From an uncultured Rhodospirillaceae bacterium (GTDB lineage: Bacteria; Pseudomonadota; Alphaproteobacteria; Rhodospirillales; Magnetospirillaceae), in the NCBI GenBank assembly GCA_937887565.1, contig CALABS010000010.1, forward strand, positions 62,001 through 126,000: a DNA stretch of 64,000 nucleotides, written 5' to 3'. The stretch's first letter is position 1; each line of letters starts with the position of its first letter. Under the pieces are notes generated by a model, which worked only from the letters and a program-made list of their open reading frames with translations, had not been told where the DNA came from and made no database searches. The position numbers were made by a program, and so were the translations under genes. Below are positions 8,083-16,728 of the stretch, piece by piece.

Positions 8083-10920
8083 TTGGGCTCGCCCGCCATT
8101 CCCCGCGCCACCTACCGCCTGCAACTGCACGCGGGCTTCACCTTCGCCGACGTGCTGGCGATTGTCCCCTATCTGGACCGGCTGGGGATCAGCCACCTGT
8201 ACCTGTCGCCGTTCCTGAAGGCGCGGGCGGGGTCGCGCCACGGCTACGACATCATCGACCACAACGCCCTCAACCCCGAGATCGGCGACCTGGCGGCGCT
8301 CGAGCGCCTGCGCGAGGCCCTGGACTTGCGGGGGATGGGGCTGGTGATGGATTTCGTGCCCAACCACATGGGGGTCGGCGGGAGCGACAACGCCTGGTGG
8401 CTGGACGTCCTGGAATGGGGCGAGGACAGCCCCTATGCCCGCTTCTTCGACATCGACTGGAATCCCGCCCGCCGCGAGATGAAGGGCAAGGTGCTGCTGC
8501 CCTTCCTGGGCGACCATTACGGTGCGGTGCTGGAGCGGGGCGAGCTGGTCCCCCGCCTCGACCGCCAGGAGGGCACCATCAGCGTATGGTACTGGGAGCA
8601 CCGCTATCCGGTGGCGGTGCGCGGTTACGCCGCCCTGCTGGAGCCGGCCGCGCGGGCGCTGGGCGAGACGCCGGACGGCGACGCCCTGGCGGACATGGTC
8701 CTGGACTTCCGCTCGTTCGCCCGCTCCCGCGCGGCCGGCCGCAGCATCTCGGCCCGCCGTTCGCAGGCGGCCGAGCTGAAGGCGCGGCTGGCCGGGCTGG
8801 CGACGGCACGGCCGGCGGTGGGCCAGGCGGTGGACGCGGCGCTTTCCGTCTTTGCTCCCGATGGCCTGCATGCCCTGCTGGAACGCCAAAGCTACCGCGT
8901 CTCGTATTGGCGGGTGGCCGCCGACGAGATCAACTACCGTCGCTTCTTCGACATCAACGACCTCGCCGCCCTGCGCATGATCGAGGAGCCCGACCTGTTC
9001 GATCGCGCCCATCGCTGCACGCTCGAGCTGATCCGGCGCGGCCTGGTCGACGGGCTGCGCATCGACCATGTGGACGGGCTGTTCAATCCCGCCGAGTACT
9101 GCCGCCGCCTGCAGGCGCGGGCCGGCGAGGCGCTGGGACGGCCGGCCGGCGATCCGGACGACCAGCCGCTCTATTTGCTGGTAGAGAAGATCCTGGCCCA
9201 TCACGAGCCGCTGCGCCGCGACTGGCCGGTGGCAGGCACCACCGGCTACGAGTTCATGAACCAGGCGGTCGGGGTATTGGTGGACGGCGAGGGCGAGGAC
9301 AGCCTGACCGCCACCCACGCCGCCTTCACCGGCCTTGGCCTGGATTTCGAGCAGGAGGTGACCGAGGCCAAGCGGCGCATCATCGACGAGCACATGGCCG
9401 CCGAACTGCGGGTGCTGGCCGTGCGGTTGGGACGCATCGCCAGTTCCCATTGGCGGTCGGCCGATTTCACCTTGTCGGTGCTCTACACCGCCCTCAAGGA
9501 GGTGGTGGCCTGCCTGCCGGTCTACCGCACCTACGTCACCTCGCGCCGCGTCACCGACAACGACCGCCGCTACATCGACTGGGCTGTCGCCAAGGCCCGC
9601 AAGGCGCCCGGCGCCGATCCGGCGGTGTTCGACTTCCTGGCCGGCGTGCTGACCACCGATCTGGCCCGCGAGGAGGGCGCTCCCTATGGCCGTCGGGCAG
9701 TGATCGATTTCGCCATGCGGGTCCAGCAATACACCGGCCCGGTGATGGCCAAGGGCTTCGAGGACACCGCGCTTTACCGTTACAATCGCCTGATCGCGCT
9801 GAACGAGGTCGGGGGCGACCCGCGCCGCTTCGGGCTGTCCCCGGCCGCCTTCCATCAGGCCATGCGGTCGCGGGCCCGCACCCATTCCCATACCCTTCTG
9901 GCCACGGCCACCCACGATTCCAAGCGCGGCGAGGACACCCGCGCCCGTATCGCGGTGCTGTCGGAGCTGCCCGAGGAGTGGCGGTCGCATGTGGAGCGGT
10001 GGGGGCAGCTGAACGCGCCGTTCCGCAAGCAGTTGGATGCCGGCCCGGCCCCCGAGCCCAACGACGAGTTCCTGCTCTATCAGACCATGCTGGGGGCCTG
10101 GCCCGGCGACGGCGTGGACGGATTCGTGGACGGCTTCGTGGAGCGGCTGCTGCCGGCGGCGGTGAAGTCGGTCAAGGAGGCCAAGCGGCGCACCTCATGG
10201 GCGCACCCGGATGAGGACTACGAGCAGGCCGTGGCCGACTTTCTGCGCCGGATCTGCGAGACCGACCGCAAGAACCCGTTTCTCGACGATTTCCATGCCT
10301 TCCGCCGCCGGATGGACGGGCCGGGGATGCTGAACGGCCTCGTCCAGACCGCGCTCAAGCTCACCGTCCCGGGCGTCCCCGACATCTACCAGGGGGCGGA
10401 GCTGTGGGACCGGTCGCTGGTCGATCCGGACAACCGCCGGCCGGTGGATTACGGCCTGCGCGGGCGGCTCATGGGCGGCCTGGCCGATTCGCCGCTGCCG
10501 GCCGAGGTTTCCCGGTGGCGCGACGGTGCCGTCAAGCAGGAGATGATCCGTCGCCTGCTCGACCTGCGCCGCCGCCGCCCGCAGCTGTTCGCCGCCGGCG
10601 CCTACCGCCCGTTGCCGGTGCGCGGCGGGCGGGCGGCCAACGTTCTCGCCTTCGCCCGCCAGCATGGCGAGGCGTTGGTGGTGGTGGCGGTCCCGCTGAA
10701 GACGGCGCGCCTGTGGCCTGAGGGTCAGGAGGTCCCGCCGCTGGGTCGGGCGTGGCGCGGGGTGGTGGTCGAGGCGCCCCGCCGCGCCGACGGCGGCTTT
10801 CGCGACCTGATGACGGGGGCCGAGGCGGCGCCGGCGCAACGACGCGGAACGCCGGTCTTCCACGGGCCGAACCTGTTCGCGCGCTTTCCGATCGCCGTCT
10901 TGGAGTCCGGAGGGATGTGA
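8083..10920 (+). CDS. treY: Malto-oligosyltrehalose synthase
   Basis: TreY (945 residues) rearranges the reducing-end alpha-1,4 bond of malto-oligosaccharides into the alpha,alpha-1,1 bond of trehalose; TreZ then releases trehalose. The family opens with PRATYRLQLHAGFTF, which starts six residues after the chosen TTG codon at 8083. AAAGGAG lies 8 bp before that codon, so TTG is preferred over an upstream in-frame ATG at 7984 inside the palindromic repeat. The GH13 active site is D328 in GLRIDHVDGLF, E368 in LLVEKIL and D612 in TATHDSKRGED, with the TreY-typical D-x-KRGED motif. It is separated from treZ by malQ, an unusual spacing for the pair. Confidence 0.95.
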   Translation: MGSPAIPRATYRLQLHAGFTFADVLAIVPYLDRLGISHLYLSPFLKARAGSRHGYDIIDHNALNPEIGDLAALERLREALDLRGMGLVMDFVPNHMGVGGSDNAWWLDVLEWGEDSPYARFFDIDWNPARREMKGKVLLPFLGDHYGAVLERGELVPRLDRQEGTISVWYWEHRYPVAVRGYAALLEPAARALGETPDGDALADMVLDFRSFARSRAAGRSISARRSQAAELKARLAGLATARPAVGQAVDAALSVFAPDGLHALLERQSYRVSYWRVAADEINYRRFFDINDLAALRMIEEPDLFDRAHRCTLELIRRGLVDGLRIDHVDGLFNPAEYCRRLQARAGEALGRPAGDPDDQPLYLLVEKILAHHEPLRRDWPVAGTTGYEFMNQAVGVLVDGEGEDSLTATHAAFTGLGLDFEQEVTEAKRRIIDEHMAAELRVLAVRLGRIASSHWRSADFTLSVLYTALKEVVACLPVYRTYVTSRRVTDNDRRYIDWAVAKARKAPGADPAVFDFLAGVLTTDLAREEGAPYGRRAVIDFAMRVQQYTGPVMAKGFEDTALYRYNRLIALNEVGGDPRRFGLSPAAFHQAMRSRARTHSHTLLATATHDSKRGEDTRARIAVLSELPEEWRSHVERWGQLNAPFRKQLDAGPAPEPNDEFLLYQTMLGAWPGDGVDGFVDGFVERLLPAAVKSVKEAKRRTSWAHPDEDYEQAVADFLRRICETDRKNPFLDDFHAFRRRMDGPGMLNGLVQTALKLTVPGVPDIYQGAELWDRSLVDPDNRRPVDYGLRGRLMGGLADSPLPAEVSRWRDGAVKQEMIRRLLDLRRRRPQLFAAGAYRPLPVRGGRAANVLAFARQHGEALVVVAVPLKTARLWPEGQEVPPLGRAWRGVVVEAPRRADGGFRDLMTGAEAAPAQRRGTPVFHGPNLFARFPIAVLESGGM

Positions 10921-11084
10921 TCTTGTGCGTATCGCCGGAAAATCCGCGCCGGCCAGGGGGAAAGGCGGGGTCGCGGGTGCCCGGATGGGTGAGATACCTC
11001 TCTTTCGCGTGTGAATCGCCTTGACCTGAAGGGTGCTTCCAGGCAACTCCCTAAGGAATAGAACTTTGGCGGGAAGGAAAAGGT

Positions 11085-13553
11085 ATGCGCCGAGTCGGCC
11101 CCCCCATCGTGCGGCTGCTGGACGACGACGTCGAGAGCATCAAATACAGCCTGGCCAGCCATCTGCTCTATTCCGTGGGCAAGGAACCGATCAACGCGAC
11201 GGCGCGCGACTGGTTCATGGCCGCCGCCTACACGGTGCGCGACCGGCTTGGCGAGCGCTGGATGCCGACGCTCAACCGCTACTACGCCGAGGAGACCAAG
11301 CGCGTCTACTACCTCTCCATGGAATTCCTGATCGGCCGCACGCTGTCCAATTCCATGATCAACCTGGGCATCTACGATGCGGTCAAGCAGGCCATCGGCG
11401 AGCTGGGCCTGGATTTCGACGAGATCGTCGGCTGGGAGGTCGAGGCGGCGCTGGGCAACGGCGGCCTGGGCCGGCTGGCGGCGTGCCTGCTGGATTCCAT
11501 GGCGACCCTGGGGGTGGCCGGTTTCGGCTACGGCATCCGCTACGACTACGGCATGTTCACCCAGCACGTGGAGAACGGCTGGCAGGTCGAAAGCCCCGAG
11601 AACTGGCTGCGTTACGGCAATCCGTGGGAGTTTCCGCGCCCGGGGGTGATCTATCCGGTGCGCTTCGGCGGCCGTGTGATCCATTACAAGGACGTCCTGG
11701 GCCAGACCCGCGCCCAATGGATCGACTCCGAGGAAGTCATGGCCATGGCCTACGACATCCCGATCCCGGGATTCGGCGGCCGCACGGTCAACAATCTGCG
11801 TCTGTGGACGGCTAAGTCCACCCGTGAGTTCGACCTCAAGTACTTCAATGCCGGCAACTACATCGAGGCGGTCCGCGACAAGAACGAATCCGAGACCCTG
11901 TCCAAGGTGTTGTACCCGTCGGACATCACCTCGCGCGGCAAGGAGTTGCGGTTCAAGCAGGAGTACTTCTTCGTCGCCGCCTCGATCCAGGACATCCTGG
12001 CACGCTTCCGCAAGGCCAACAACGACTGGGACCTGCTGCCCGACCGCGTCGCCATGCAGCTCAACGACACCCACCCCGCCATGGTGGTGGCCGAGCTGAT
12101 GCGCGTGCTGGTGGACGAGCATCAGCTGGACTGGGACCGCGCCTGGCGGCTGACGCGGGGCTGTTGCGCCTATACCAACCACACCCTGCTGCCCGAGGCC
12201 CTGGAGACCTGGCCGGTGGAGCTGTTCGGCCGCATCCTGCCGCGCCATCTGGAGATCGTCTACCAGATCAACCACGAATTCCTGCAAGAGGTCCGCCACA
12301 AGCATCCCGGCGACGTCGAGCTGCTGCGCCGCGTCTCGCTGGTCGGCGAGGACGGCGAGCAGCGCGTCCGCATGGCCCATCTGGCGGTGGTGGGCAGCCA
12401 CAAGGTCAATGGCGTCGCCGCCATCCACACCGGCCTGATGAAGAGCACCATCTTCTCGGATTTCGAGCATCTGAGCCCGGGCAAGATCAACAACAAGACC
12501 AACGGCGTCACTCCGCGGCGCTGGCTGCTGCTGTCCAATCCGGGGCTGTCCAGGTTGATCACCGAGACCATCGGCGACGGCTGGGCCACCCATCTCGACC
12601 GTCTGAAGGGCCTGGAACCCCATGCCGACGATCCGGCCTTCCGCAAGCGGTTCGCCGAGGTCAAGCGCGCCAACAAGCTGCACCTCGCCGAAGTGGTGGG
12701 CCAGCGCCTGGGTATCGATGTGGAGGTCGATTCGCTGTTCGACGTCCAGGTCAAGCGCATCCACGAATACAAGCGCCAGCTGCTGAACGTCCTGCACGTG
12801 ATCACCCGCTATCAGCGCATCCGCTCGAACCCGACGCTGGACGTGGTGCCGCGCACGGTGGTCATCGGCGGCAAGGCGGCGCCCGGCTACGTGACCGCCA
12901 AGCTGATCATCAAGCTGATCAACGACGTCGCCGACGTGGTCAACAACGACCCGCTGGTCGGTCCCAAGCTGAAGGTGGTGTTCGTCCCCAATTACAACGT
13001 CTCCACCGCCGAACTGGTGATGCCCGCTGCCGACCTGTCCGAACAGATCTCCACCGCCGGCACCGAGGCCTCGGGGACTGGCAACATGAAGATGTCCATG
13101 AACGGGGCGCTGACCATCGGCACCTGGGACGGCGCCAACGTGGAGATCTGCGAGGAGGTCGGCGAGGAAAACATGTTCCTGTTCGGCCTGACCGCCGCCG
13201 AGGTGGCCCGCATCCGGGTCGACGGCTATGATCCCTGGGAGGCGATCAACGCCAGCGAGGACCTGAGGAAGGCCCTGGAATTGATGGGCAACGGCTATTT
13301 CTCGCCCGACCAACCGGATCGCTTCAAGCCTTTGGTCGATCTGTTGACCTCGGGCGGCGACTTCTACCTGCTGACCGCCGATTTCCCGCGCTATCTGGCC
13401 GCCCAGGACAAGGTCGACGCGCTCTATCGCGATCCCGACGAGTGGACGCGCCGGGCCATCCTCAACGTCGCCCGCATGGGTAAGTTCTCGTCGGATCGCA
13501 CCGTGCAGGAATACGCCGACGAGATCTGGAACGTGACGACGCACAACGGTTGA
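11085..13553 (+). CDS. glgP: Glycogen (maltodextrin) phosphorylase
   Basis: GlgP (822 residues, full length) uses phosphate to release glucose-1-phosphate from the ends of glycogen or maltodextrin. Visible motifs are YYLSMEFLIGRTL, LGNGGLGRLAACLLDSMA, MQLNDTHPAMVVAELMR and the pyridoxal-phosphate site EASGTGNMKMSMNGALT with the Schiff-base lysine K669. The allosteric N-terminal region of animal enzymes is absent, as usual in bacteria. ATG 11085 follows GGGAAGGAAAAGG. It lies 164 bp after treY, enough for its own promoter, and is the last gene of the glycogen block. Confidence 0.97.
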   Translation: MRRVGPPIVRLLDDDVESIKYSLASHLLYSVGKEPINATARDWFMAAAYTVRDRLGERWMPTLNRYYAEETKRVYYLSMEFLIGRTLSNSMINLGIYDAVKQAIGELGLDFDEIVGWEVEAALGNGGLGRLAACLLDSMATLGVAGFGYGIRYDYGMFTQHVENGWQVESPENWLRYGNPWEFPRPGVIYPVRFGGRVIHYKDVLGQTRAQWIDSEEVMAMAYDIPIPGFGGRTVNNLRLWTAKSTREFDLKYFNAGNYIEAVRDKNESETLSKVLYPSDITSRGKELRFKQEYFFVAASIQDILARFRKANNDWDLLPDRVAMQLNDTHPAMVVAELMRVLVDEHQLDWDRAWRLTRGCCAYTNHTLLPEALETWPVELFGRILPRHLEIVYQINHEFLQEVRHKHPGDVELLRRVSLVGEDGEQRVRMAHLAVVGSHKVNGVAAIHTGLMKSTIFSDFEHLSPGKINNKTNGVTPRRWLLLSNPGLSRLITETIGDGWATHLDRLKGLEPHADDPAFRKRFAEVKRANKLHLAEVVGQRLGIDVEVDSLFDVQVKRIHEYKRQLLNVLHVITRYQRIRSNPTLDVVPRTVVIGGKAAPGYVTAKLIIKLINDVADVVNNDPLVGPKLKVVFVPNYNVSTAELVMPAADLSEQISTAGTEASGTGNMKMSMNGALTIGTWDGANVEICEEVGEENMFLFGLTAAEVARIRVDGYDPWEAINASEDLRKALELMGNGYFSPDQPDRFKPLVDLLTSGGDFYLLTADFPRYLAAQDKVDALYRDPDEWTRRAILNVARMGKFSSDRTVQEYADEIWNVTTHNG

Positions 13554-13657
13554 GGCGCGTTACAAGTCGTCACCCCGTCTCGGGTCGGGCCCCGATTATC
13601 CCGCGATCGGCCTGGCGCTATCATGGCGCCGTGACGTGTTGCGAAAGGGGTTCGGCC

Positions 13658-13840
13658 ATGACGACGCGCTGGGACGACATCCGCCTGCTGGCGGACATGA
13701 TCGAGGCGGAAGCCGAGGGACGTGAGATCGACCGCCGGCAGGCCGACCTGTTGGCGGCGCGCCTCGCCGAGAGGCTGCCTGGCATCCGGGCCAGCATGGG
13801 CTTGGTGCGGCACCGGATGAGCCTGCCGCTCGTGGGGTGA
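13658..13840 (+). CDS. Small helical protein of unknown function, paralogue A
   Basis: A 60-residue protein, not recognised. ATG 13658 follows GAAAGGGG by 6 bp. The sequence is charged and predicted helical, with IEAEAEGREID in the first half and an RMS end. It aligns without gaps to the protein at 14268-14447: 28 of the first 54 positions are identical, including W5, I8-R9, the EAE-x-EGRE block, LAE, P41, IR, SM and RM. The pair therefore forms a small family that duplicated locally. There is no signal peptide or membrane segment. The function is unknown. Confidence 0.7.
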   Translation: MTTRWDDIRLLADMIEAEAEGREIDRRQADLLAARLAERLPGIRASMGLVRHRMSLPLVG

Positions 13841-13913
13841 CCCGCCTTATCCAAAAGGACGTGACCGTCACACGGATGCGCCGATTGTGCGTTCCGGATG
13901 GGCTGGCGCATGC

Positions 13914-14153
13914 TCAGCCATGGCGGCTGACCGCCTCGCCCGATGCCCAGGCCGGGCGGGTGGCGATATCGCGGGAGCCGCAGCCGGTGCAGACGAGGCG
14001 CCGCGCCACCAGCGGGACCGCCATCGCCAGCCCCATGCGGGCAACCAGGACGGCGGTGGGCAGGATGGCCCAGTGGCCGCAGCGGTTGCACCAGCAGAAG
14101 ACGTCGACCGCCTGTTCGCGCAGGTCTCCCAGGGTTGCGGGGGTGATGGTCAT
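13914..14153 (-). CDS. Small zinc-ribbon-like protein
   Basis: A 79-residue protein read on the minus strand between the two small paralogues. It has two paired-cysteine knuckles, CWCNRCGHW near residue 20 and CTGCGSRD near residue 55, which suggests a zinc-ribbon. The stretch between them is hydrophobic (ILPTAVLVARMGLAMAVPLVA), so it may instead form a short hairpin or membrane-facing segment. The start at 14153 lacks a clear ribosome-binding site. The antisense frames here are poorer in codon usage. The function is unknown. Confidence 0.55.
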   Translation of the reverse strand: MTITPATLGDLREQAVDVFCWCNRCGHWAILPTAVLVARMGLAMAVPLVARRLVCTGCGSRDIATRPAWASGEAVSRHG

Positions 14154-14267
14154 GGGGTGAACGTAAAAAGAACATGTTGCAGCGTCAAGGCCTGTCACGG
14201 AACCATCCCTTGTTCCCATCCCATCGGACGTGGAAACTGCGCGCGCTGGGTGCATGGAGGCAATCCC

Positions 14268-14447
14268 ATGGACTATCACTGGCATGAGATTCGGGAGCTT
14301 TCCTCCCTGTTGGAGGCCGAGGTCGAGGGGCGCGAGGTGGACCACTCGCGGGCTCATCACCTAGCCAGCATGTTGGCCGAGCACCATCCGGAAATCCGTC
14401 ACAGCATGCTGTTGATCCGCGAGCGCATGCGGGGCATCAGGGCCTAG
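14268..14447 (+). CDS. Small helical protein of unknown function, paralogue B
   Basis: A 59-residue protein, paralogue of the one at 13658-13840 (52% identical over 54 gapless positions). ATG 14268 is preceded by GGAGG with a 7-bp gap, a good ribosome-binding site. The conserved core is LEAEVEGREVD followed by LAEHHPEIRHSM and RERM. It is helical and charged, with no signal peptide. Its stop codon is about 5 bp from the stop of the convergent DUF2794 gene. The function is unknown. Confidence 0.72.
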   Translation: MDYHWHEIRELSSLLEAEVEGREVDHSRAHHLASMLAEHHPEIRHSMLLIRERMRGIRA

Positions 14448-14451
14448 CCAG

Positions 14452-14778
14452 TCAGGCGGGCGACCGGGGGCCGCGCTCGATCACCGCCAGGGCGTCGGCG
14501 AGGGACGTCGATCTCGCCAACTGGTGGCCGCCGCTGCTCACCATATAGTCCTTGGCTCCGACCCCGGATTTCACGATCGTGAACAGGGGCTGGTCCAACG
14601 TGTGACGGTAGATGGTGAACACCGCGCGATCGGGGCCGTGGTCGATGGCGTAGTCGCGCCAGTCGCCGCCGGCCACGCGCCGGGCGTAGAGATTGAGCAG
14701 CAGGGTCAGCTCGGTGCGATTGAAATGGACGAAGCCTTGCTTCGCCCGGTGCTCGGAAAGGCGGATCAGTTTCGCCAT
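14452..14778 (-). CDS. DUF2794 domain protein
   Basis: A 108-residue cytoplasmic protein of the DUF2794 family, which is widespread in Alphaproteobacteria and uncharacterised. The family core is FNRTELTLLLNLYARRVAGG, then WRDYAIDHGPDRAVFTIYR and an ending SLADALAVIERG. The start MAKLIRLSEH at 14778 gives the usual family N-terminus; an alternative in-frame start lies 30 bp upstream. It converges on the small paralogue B gene. Confidence 0.82.
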   Translation of the reverse strand: MAKLIRLSEHRAKQGFVHFNRTELTLLLNLYARRVAGGDWRDYAIDHGPDRAVFTIYRHTLDQPLFTIVKSGVGAKDYMVSSGGHQLARSTSLADALAVIERGPRSPA

Positions 14779-14881
14779 GGGGGCCGTCCGGGGTGTCCGA
14801 CGGCCCATTGTCCGACAATACCGCCGCCGAGGTCTAGTCCCTCGGCGGTCCCCCGGTGAGCGCGGACGGCGAAAGGCGGGG

Positions 14882-15259
14882 TCAGCGGATGGGGGTCGGC
14901 GCCGGCACGAACCCGATCAGGCGGTCGTTGCCCTCGTTGTAGGGCTGCGCGAAGCAGGACGGCTTGCCCAGCGAGGCGTAGCAATAGACCTGCGGCGGCG
15001 GCGGCGGCGGCCCCGGCCAGTCCACGCACCACACCCCCTCGCGCTCGGCGCGCGGCAACGAACAGTCCTTGCCGGTGATCCAGCCGGCGATATGGTCGCC
15101 GATGGTCTTCTTGGTGGTGACGAGGCTGAGCACTTCCAGATTGGCCGCCACATAGGGATCGCCGGCCCGTGCGACCTCGGTCTCGATCGCATCGCGTCCG
15201 AAGATGGCGCAGCCGGACAGCAGCAGGATTCCTGCCAGGGGGGCGAGTTGCCTGATCAT
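14882..15259 (-). CDS. Putative small lipoprotein
   Basis: A 125-residue protein with a lipoprotein signal: MIRQLAPLAGILLLSGC, with the modified cysteine at residue 17. The mature part contains three further Cys residues and a poly-proline run (PGPPPPPP) before VYCYASLGKPSCF. The family was not recognised. The start at 15259 was chosen because it places the lipobox correctly; the frame extends 19 codons upstream. It would be anchored in the periplasmic face of a membrane. The role is unknown. Confidence 0.7.
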   Translation of the reverse strand: MIRQLAPLAGILLLSGCAIFGRDAIETEVARAGDPYVAANLEVLSLVTTKKTIGDHIAGWITGKDCSLPRAEREGVWCVDWPGPPPPPPQVYCYASLGKPSCFAQPYNEGNDRLIGFVPAPTPIR

Positions 15260-15339
15260 TTCTATGACCCCTTTTTCCGATCGAGTATAGTCTCCCACGC
15301 CCCCAGCGGGGGTCAATGGGAATAACTTGCCTAGTGGTC

Positions 15340-15372
15340 CGGTCTGGTGGATCGGACCACGAAATCAGTGCA
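15340..15372. repeat. 33-bp dispersed repeat, copy 1
   Basis: This 33-bp stretch matches 53525-53557 at 30 of 33 positions and ends in AAATCAGTGCA in both. Here it is part of a perfect hairpin with arms GTGGTCCG (15334-15341) and CGGACCAC (15353-15360). It sits directly upstream of the ribosome-binding site of the thioredoxin-like gene at 15389. It could be an operator or a decayed mobile repeat. Confidence 0.65.
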
Positions 15373-15388
15373 TTAGCGGAGGACGACC

Positions 15389-15943
15389 ATGGCGGTGGAG
15401 ACCCCTATCTGCGACTTCGGATGGAAGGCCCCCGATTTCACCCTGCCCGGGATCGACGGCCGGAGCTGGTCGCTGGCGGATCTGCGCGGCCCCAAGGGCA
15501 CGCTGGTGATGTTCATCTGCAACCACTGCCCCTATGTGCAGGCGGTGGCCGACCGGCTGGTGCGCGACGCCGGCGAACTGATGGCGCTAGGCATCGGGGT
15601 GGCGGCCATCAATTCCAACGACGCCATCCGCTATCCCGAGGATTCCTTCGACAACATGGCGGTCTTCGCCGCCCGGCACGGATTTCCGTTCCCCTATCTG
15701 CACGACGACACCCAGGCGGTGGCGCGCGCCTACGACGCCGTGTGCACGCCGGATTTCTTCGGTTTCGACGGCGGTCTTGGGCTGCAATACCGGGGGCGCC
15801 TCGACGCTTCCGGGCGCCAGCCGGGGCCGACCGACGCGCGGCGCGAGCTGTACGAGGCCATGCGCATGGTCGCCGAGACCGGCAGGGGGCCGGCCGAGCA
15901 GACCCCGTCCATGGGCTGCAGCATCAAGTGGCGCGAGGATTGA
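15389..15943 (+). CDS. Thioredoxin-fold protein (AhpC/TSA, peroxiredoxin-like)
   Basis: A 184-residue cytoplasmic protein with the thioredoxin fold. It opens with KAPDFTLPGIDGRSWSLADL, has a redox motif FICNHCPYV (CxxC) near residue 45, a cis-Pro region and the typical C-terminal PSMGCSIKWRED. These features define the thioredoxin family branch often annotated as peroxiredoxin-like. It probably acts as a thiol-disulfide reductase or peroxidase; the substrate cannot be told. ATG 15389 follows CGGAGGA. Its leader contains the 33-bp repeat. Confidence 0.85.
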   Translation: MAVETPICDFGWKAPDFTLPGIDGRSWSLADLRGPKGTLVMFICNHCPYVQAVADRLVRDAGELMALGIGVAAINSNDAIRYPEDSFDNMAVFAARHGFPFPYLHDDTQAVARAYDAVCTPDFFGFDGGLGLQYRGRLDASGRQPGPTDARRELYEAMRMVAETGRGPAEQTPSMGCSIKWRED

Positions 15944-16022
15944 CCCCCGGCCTTACGCCGGGTTTGCCACGACGCGCCGCAGCGACTATGTTACGGCGCT
16001 GTTCCAGGCTTTGGAGACACCC

Positions 16023-16706
16023 TTGACCAACAAGCACGACGACGCCGCCGCCGAACTCCTCATCCGCGAGGTCGACGAGGAGCTGCGCCAGGACCAGGCG
16101 GCCCAGCTGTGGAAGAAGTACGGCAACGTGGTGATCGGCGGCGCCGTGGCCCTCGTTGTGGCCGTCGCCGGCTGGCAGGGTTGGAACGCTTGGCAGGCCA
16201 ATCAGCGCCAGGACTCCAGCGCCCGCTACGCGGCGGCGCTTGACCGGGCCGAGGCCGGCAAGGCACAGGAAGCGTCCGAGGCCTTGGCCGCCCTCGCCGC
16301 CGATGGAACCGCGGGTTACCGGGTCCTCGCCCGCCTGCAGCAGGCCGGCCTGGCCCTGAAGGGCGGCGACCTGGAGCGCGCGGCCACGCTATACGAAGCG
16401 GTGGCGGCCGATGGCGGTGTCGCCGGGGCCTATCGCGACCTGGCCCGGCTGAAGGCCGCCTATCTGAAGCTCGACGGCGGCGACCCCGCGGCGATCGAGG
16501 CGGCCGTGCAGCCGCTGGCGGCCGAATCCAATCCGTGGCGCCATTCGGCCCGTGAATTGATGGCCCTGGCGGCGCTCAAGCGCGGCGACAAGGTGCGTGC
16601 CGCCGAACTGTTCGGCAAATTGGCGGAGGATTCCGCCGCTCCGCAGGGCTTGCGTTCGCGCGCCGCCGAGATGCTGGCCTCGCTGGGCGGCAAGGCATCG
16701 GGCTAG
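16023..16706 (+). CDS. YfgM-like tetratricopeptide membrane protein
   Basis: A 227-residue protein with a cytoplasmic N-terminus (VDEELRQDQAAQLWKKYG), one membrane helix at about residues 38-57 (VVIGGAVALVVAVAG) and a periplasmic TPR-like domain. This is the layout of YfgM (TPR_21 family), an ancillary subunit of the SecYEG translocon in E. coli. The start is TTG 16023, with TTGGAG 6 bp upstream; no in-frame ATG fits. It directly precedes bamB and der, the same order as E. coli yfgM-bamB-der, which supports the call. Confidence 0.88.
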   Translation: MTNKHDDAAAELLIREVDEELRQDQAAQLWKKYGNVVIGGAVALVVAVAGWQGWNAWQANQRQDSSARYAAALDRAEAGKAQEASEALAALAADGTAGYRVLARLQQAGLALKGGDLERAATLYEAVAADGGVAGAYRDLARLKAAYLKLDGGDPAAIEAAVQPLAAESNPWRHSARELMALAALKRGDKVRAAELFGKLAEDSAAPQGLRSRAAEMLASLGGKASG

Positions 16707-16728
16707 TGCACGGAAGGGGACAACCGCT

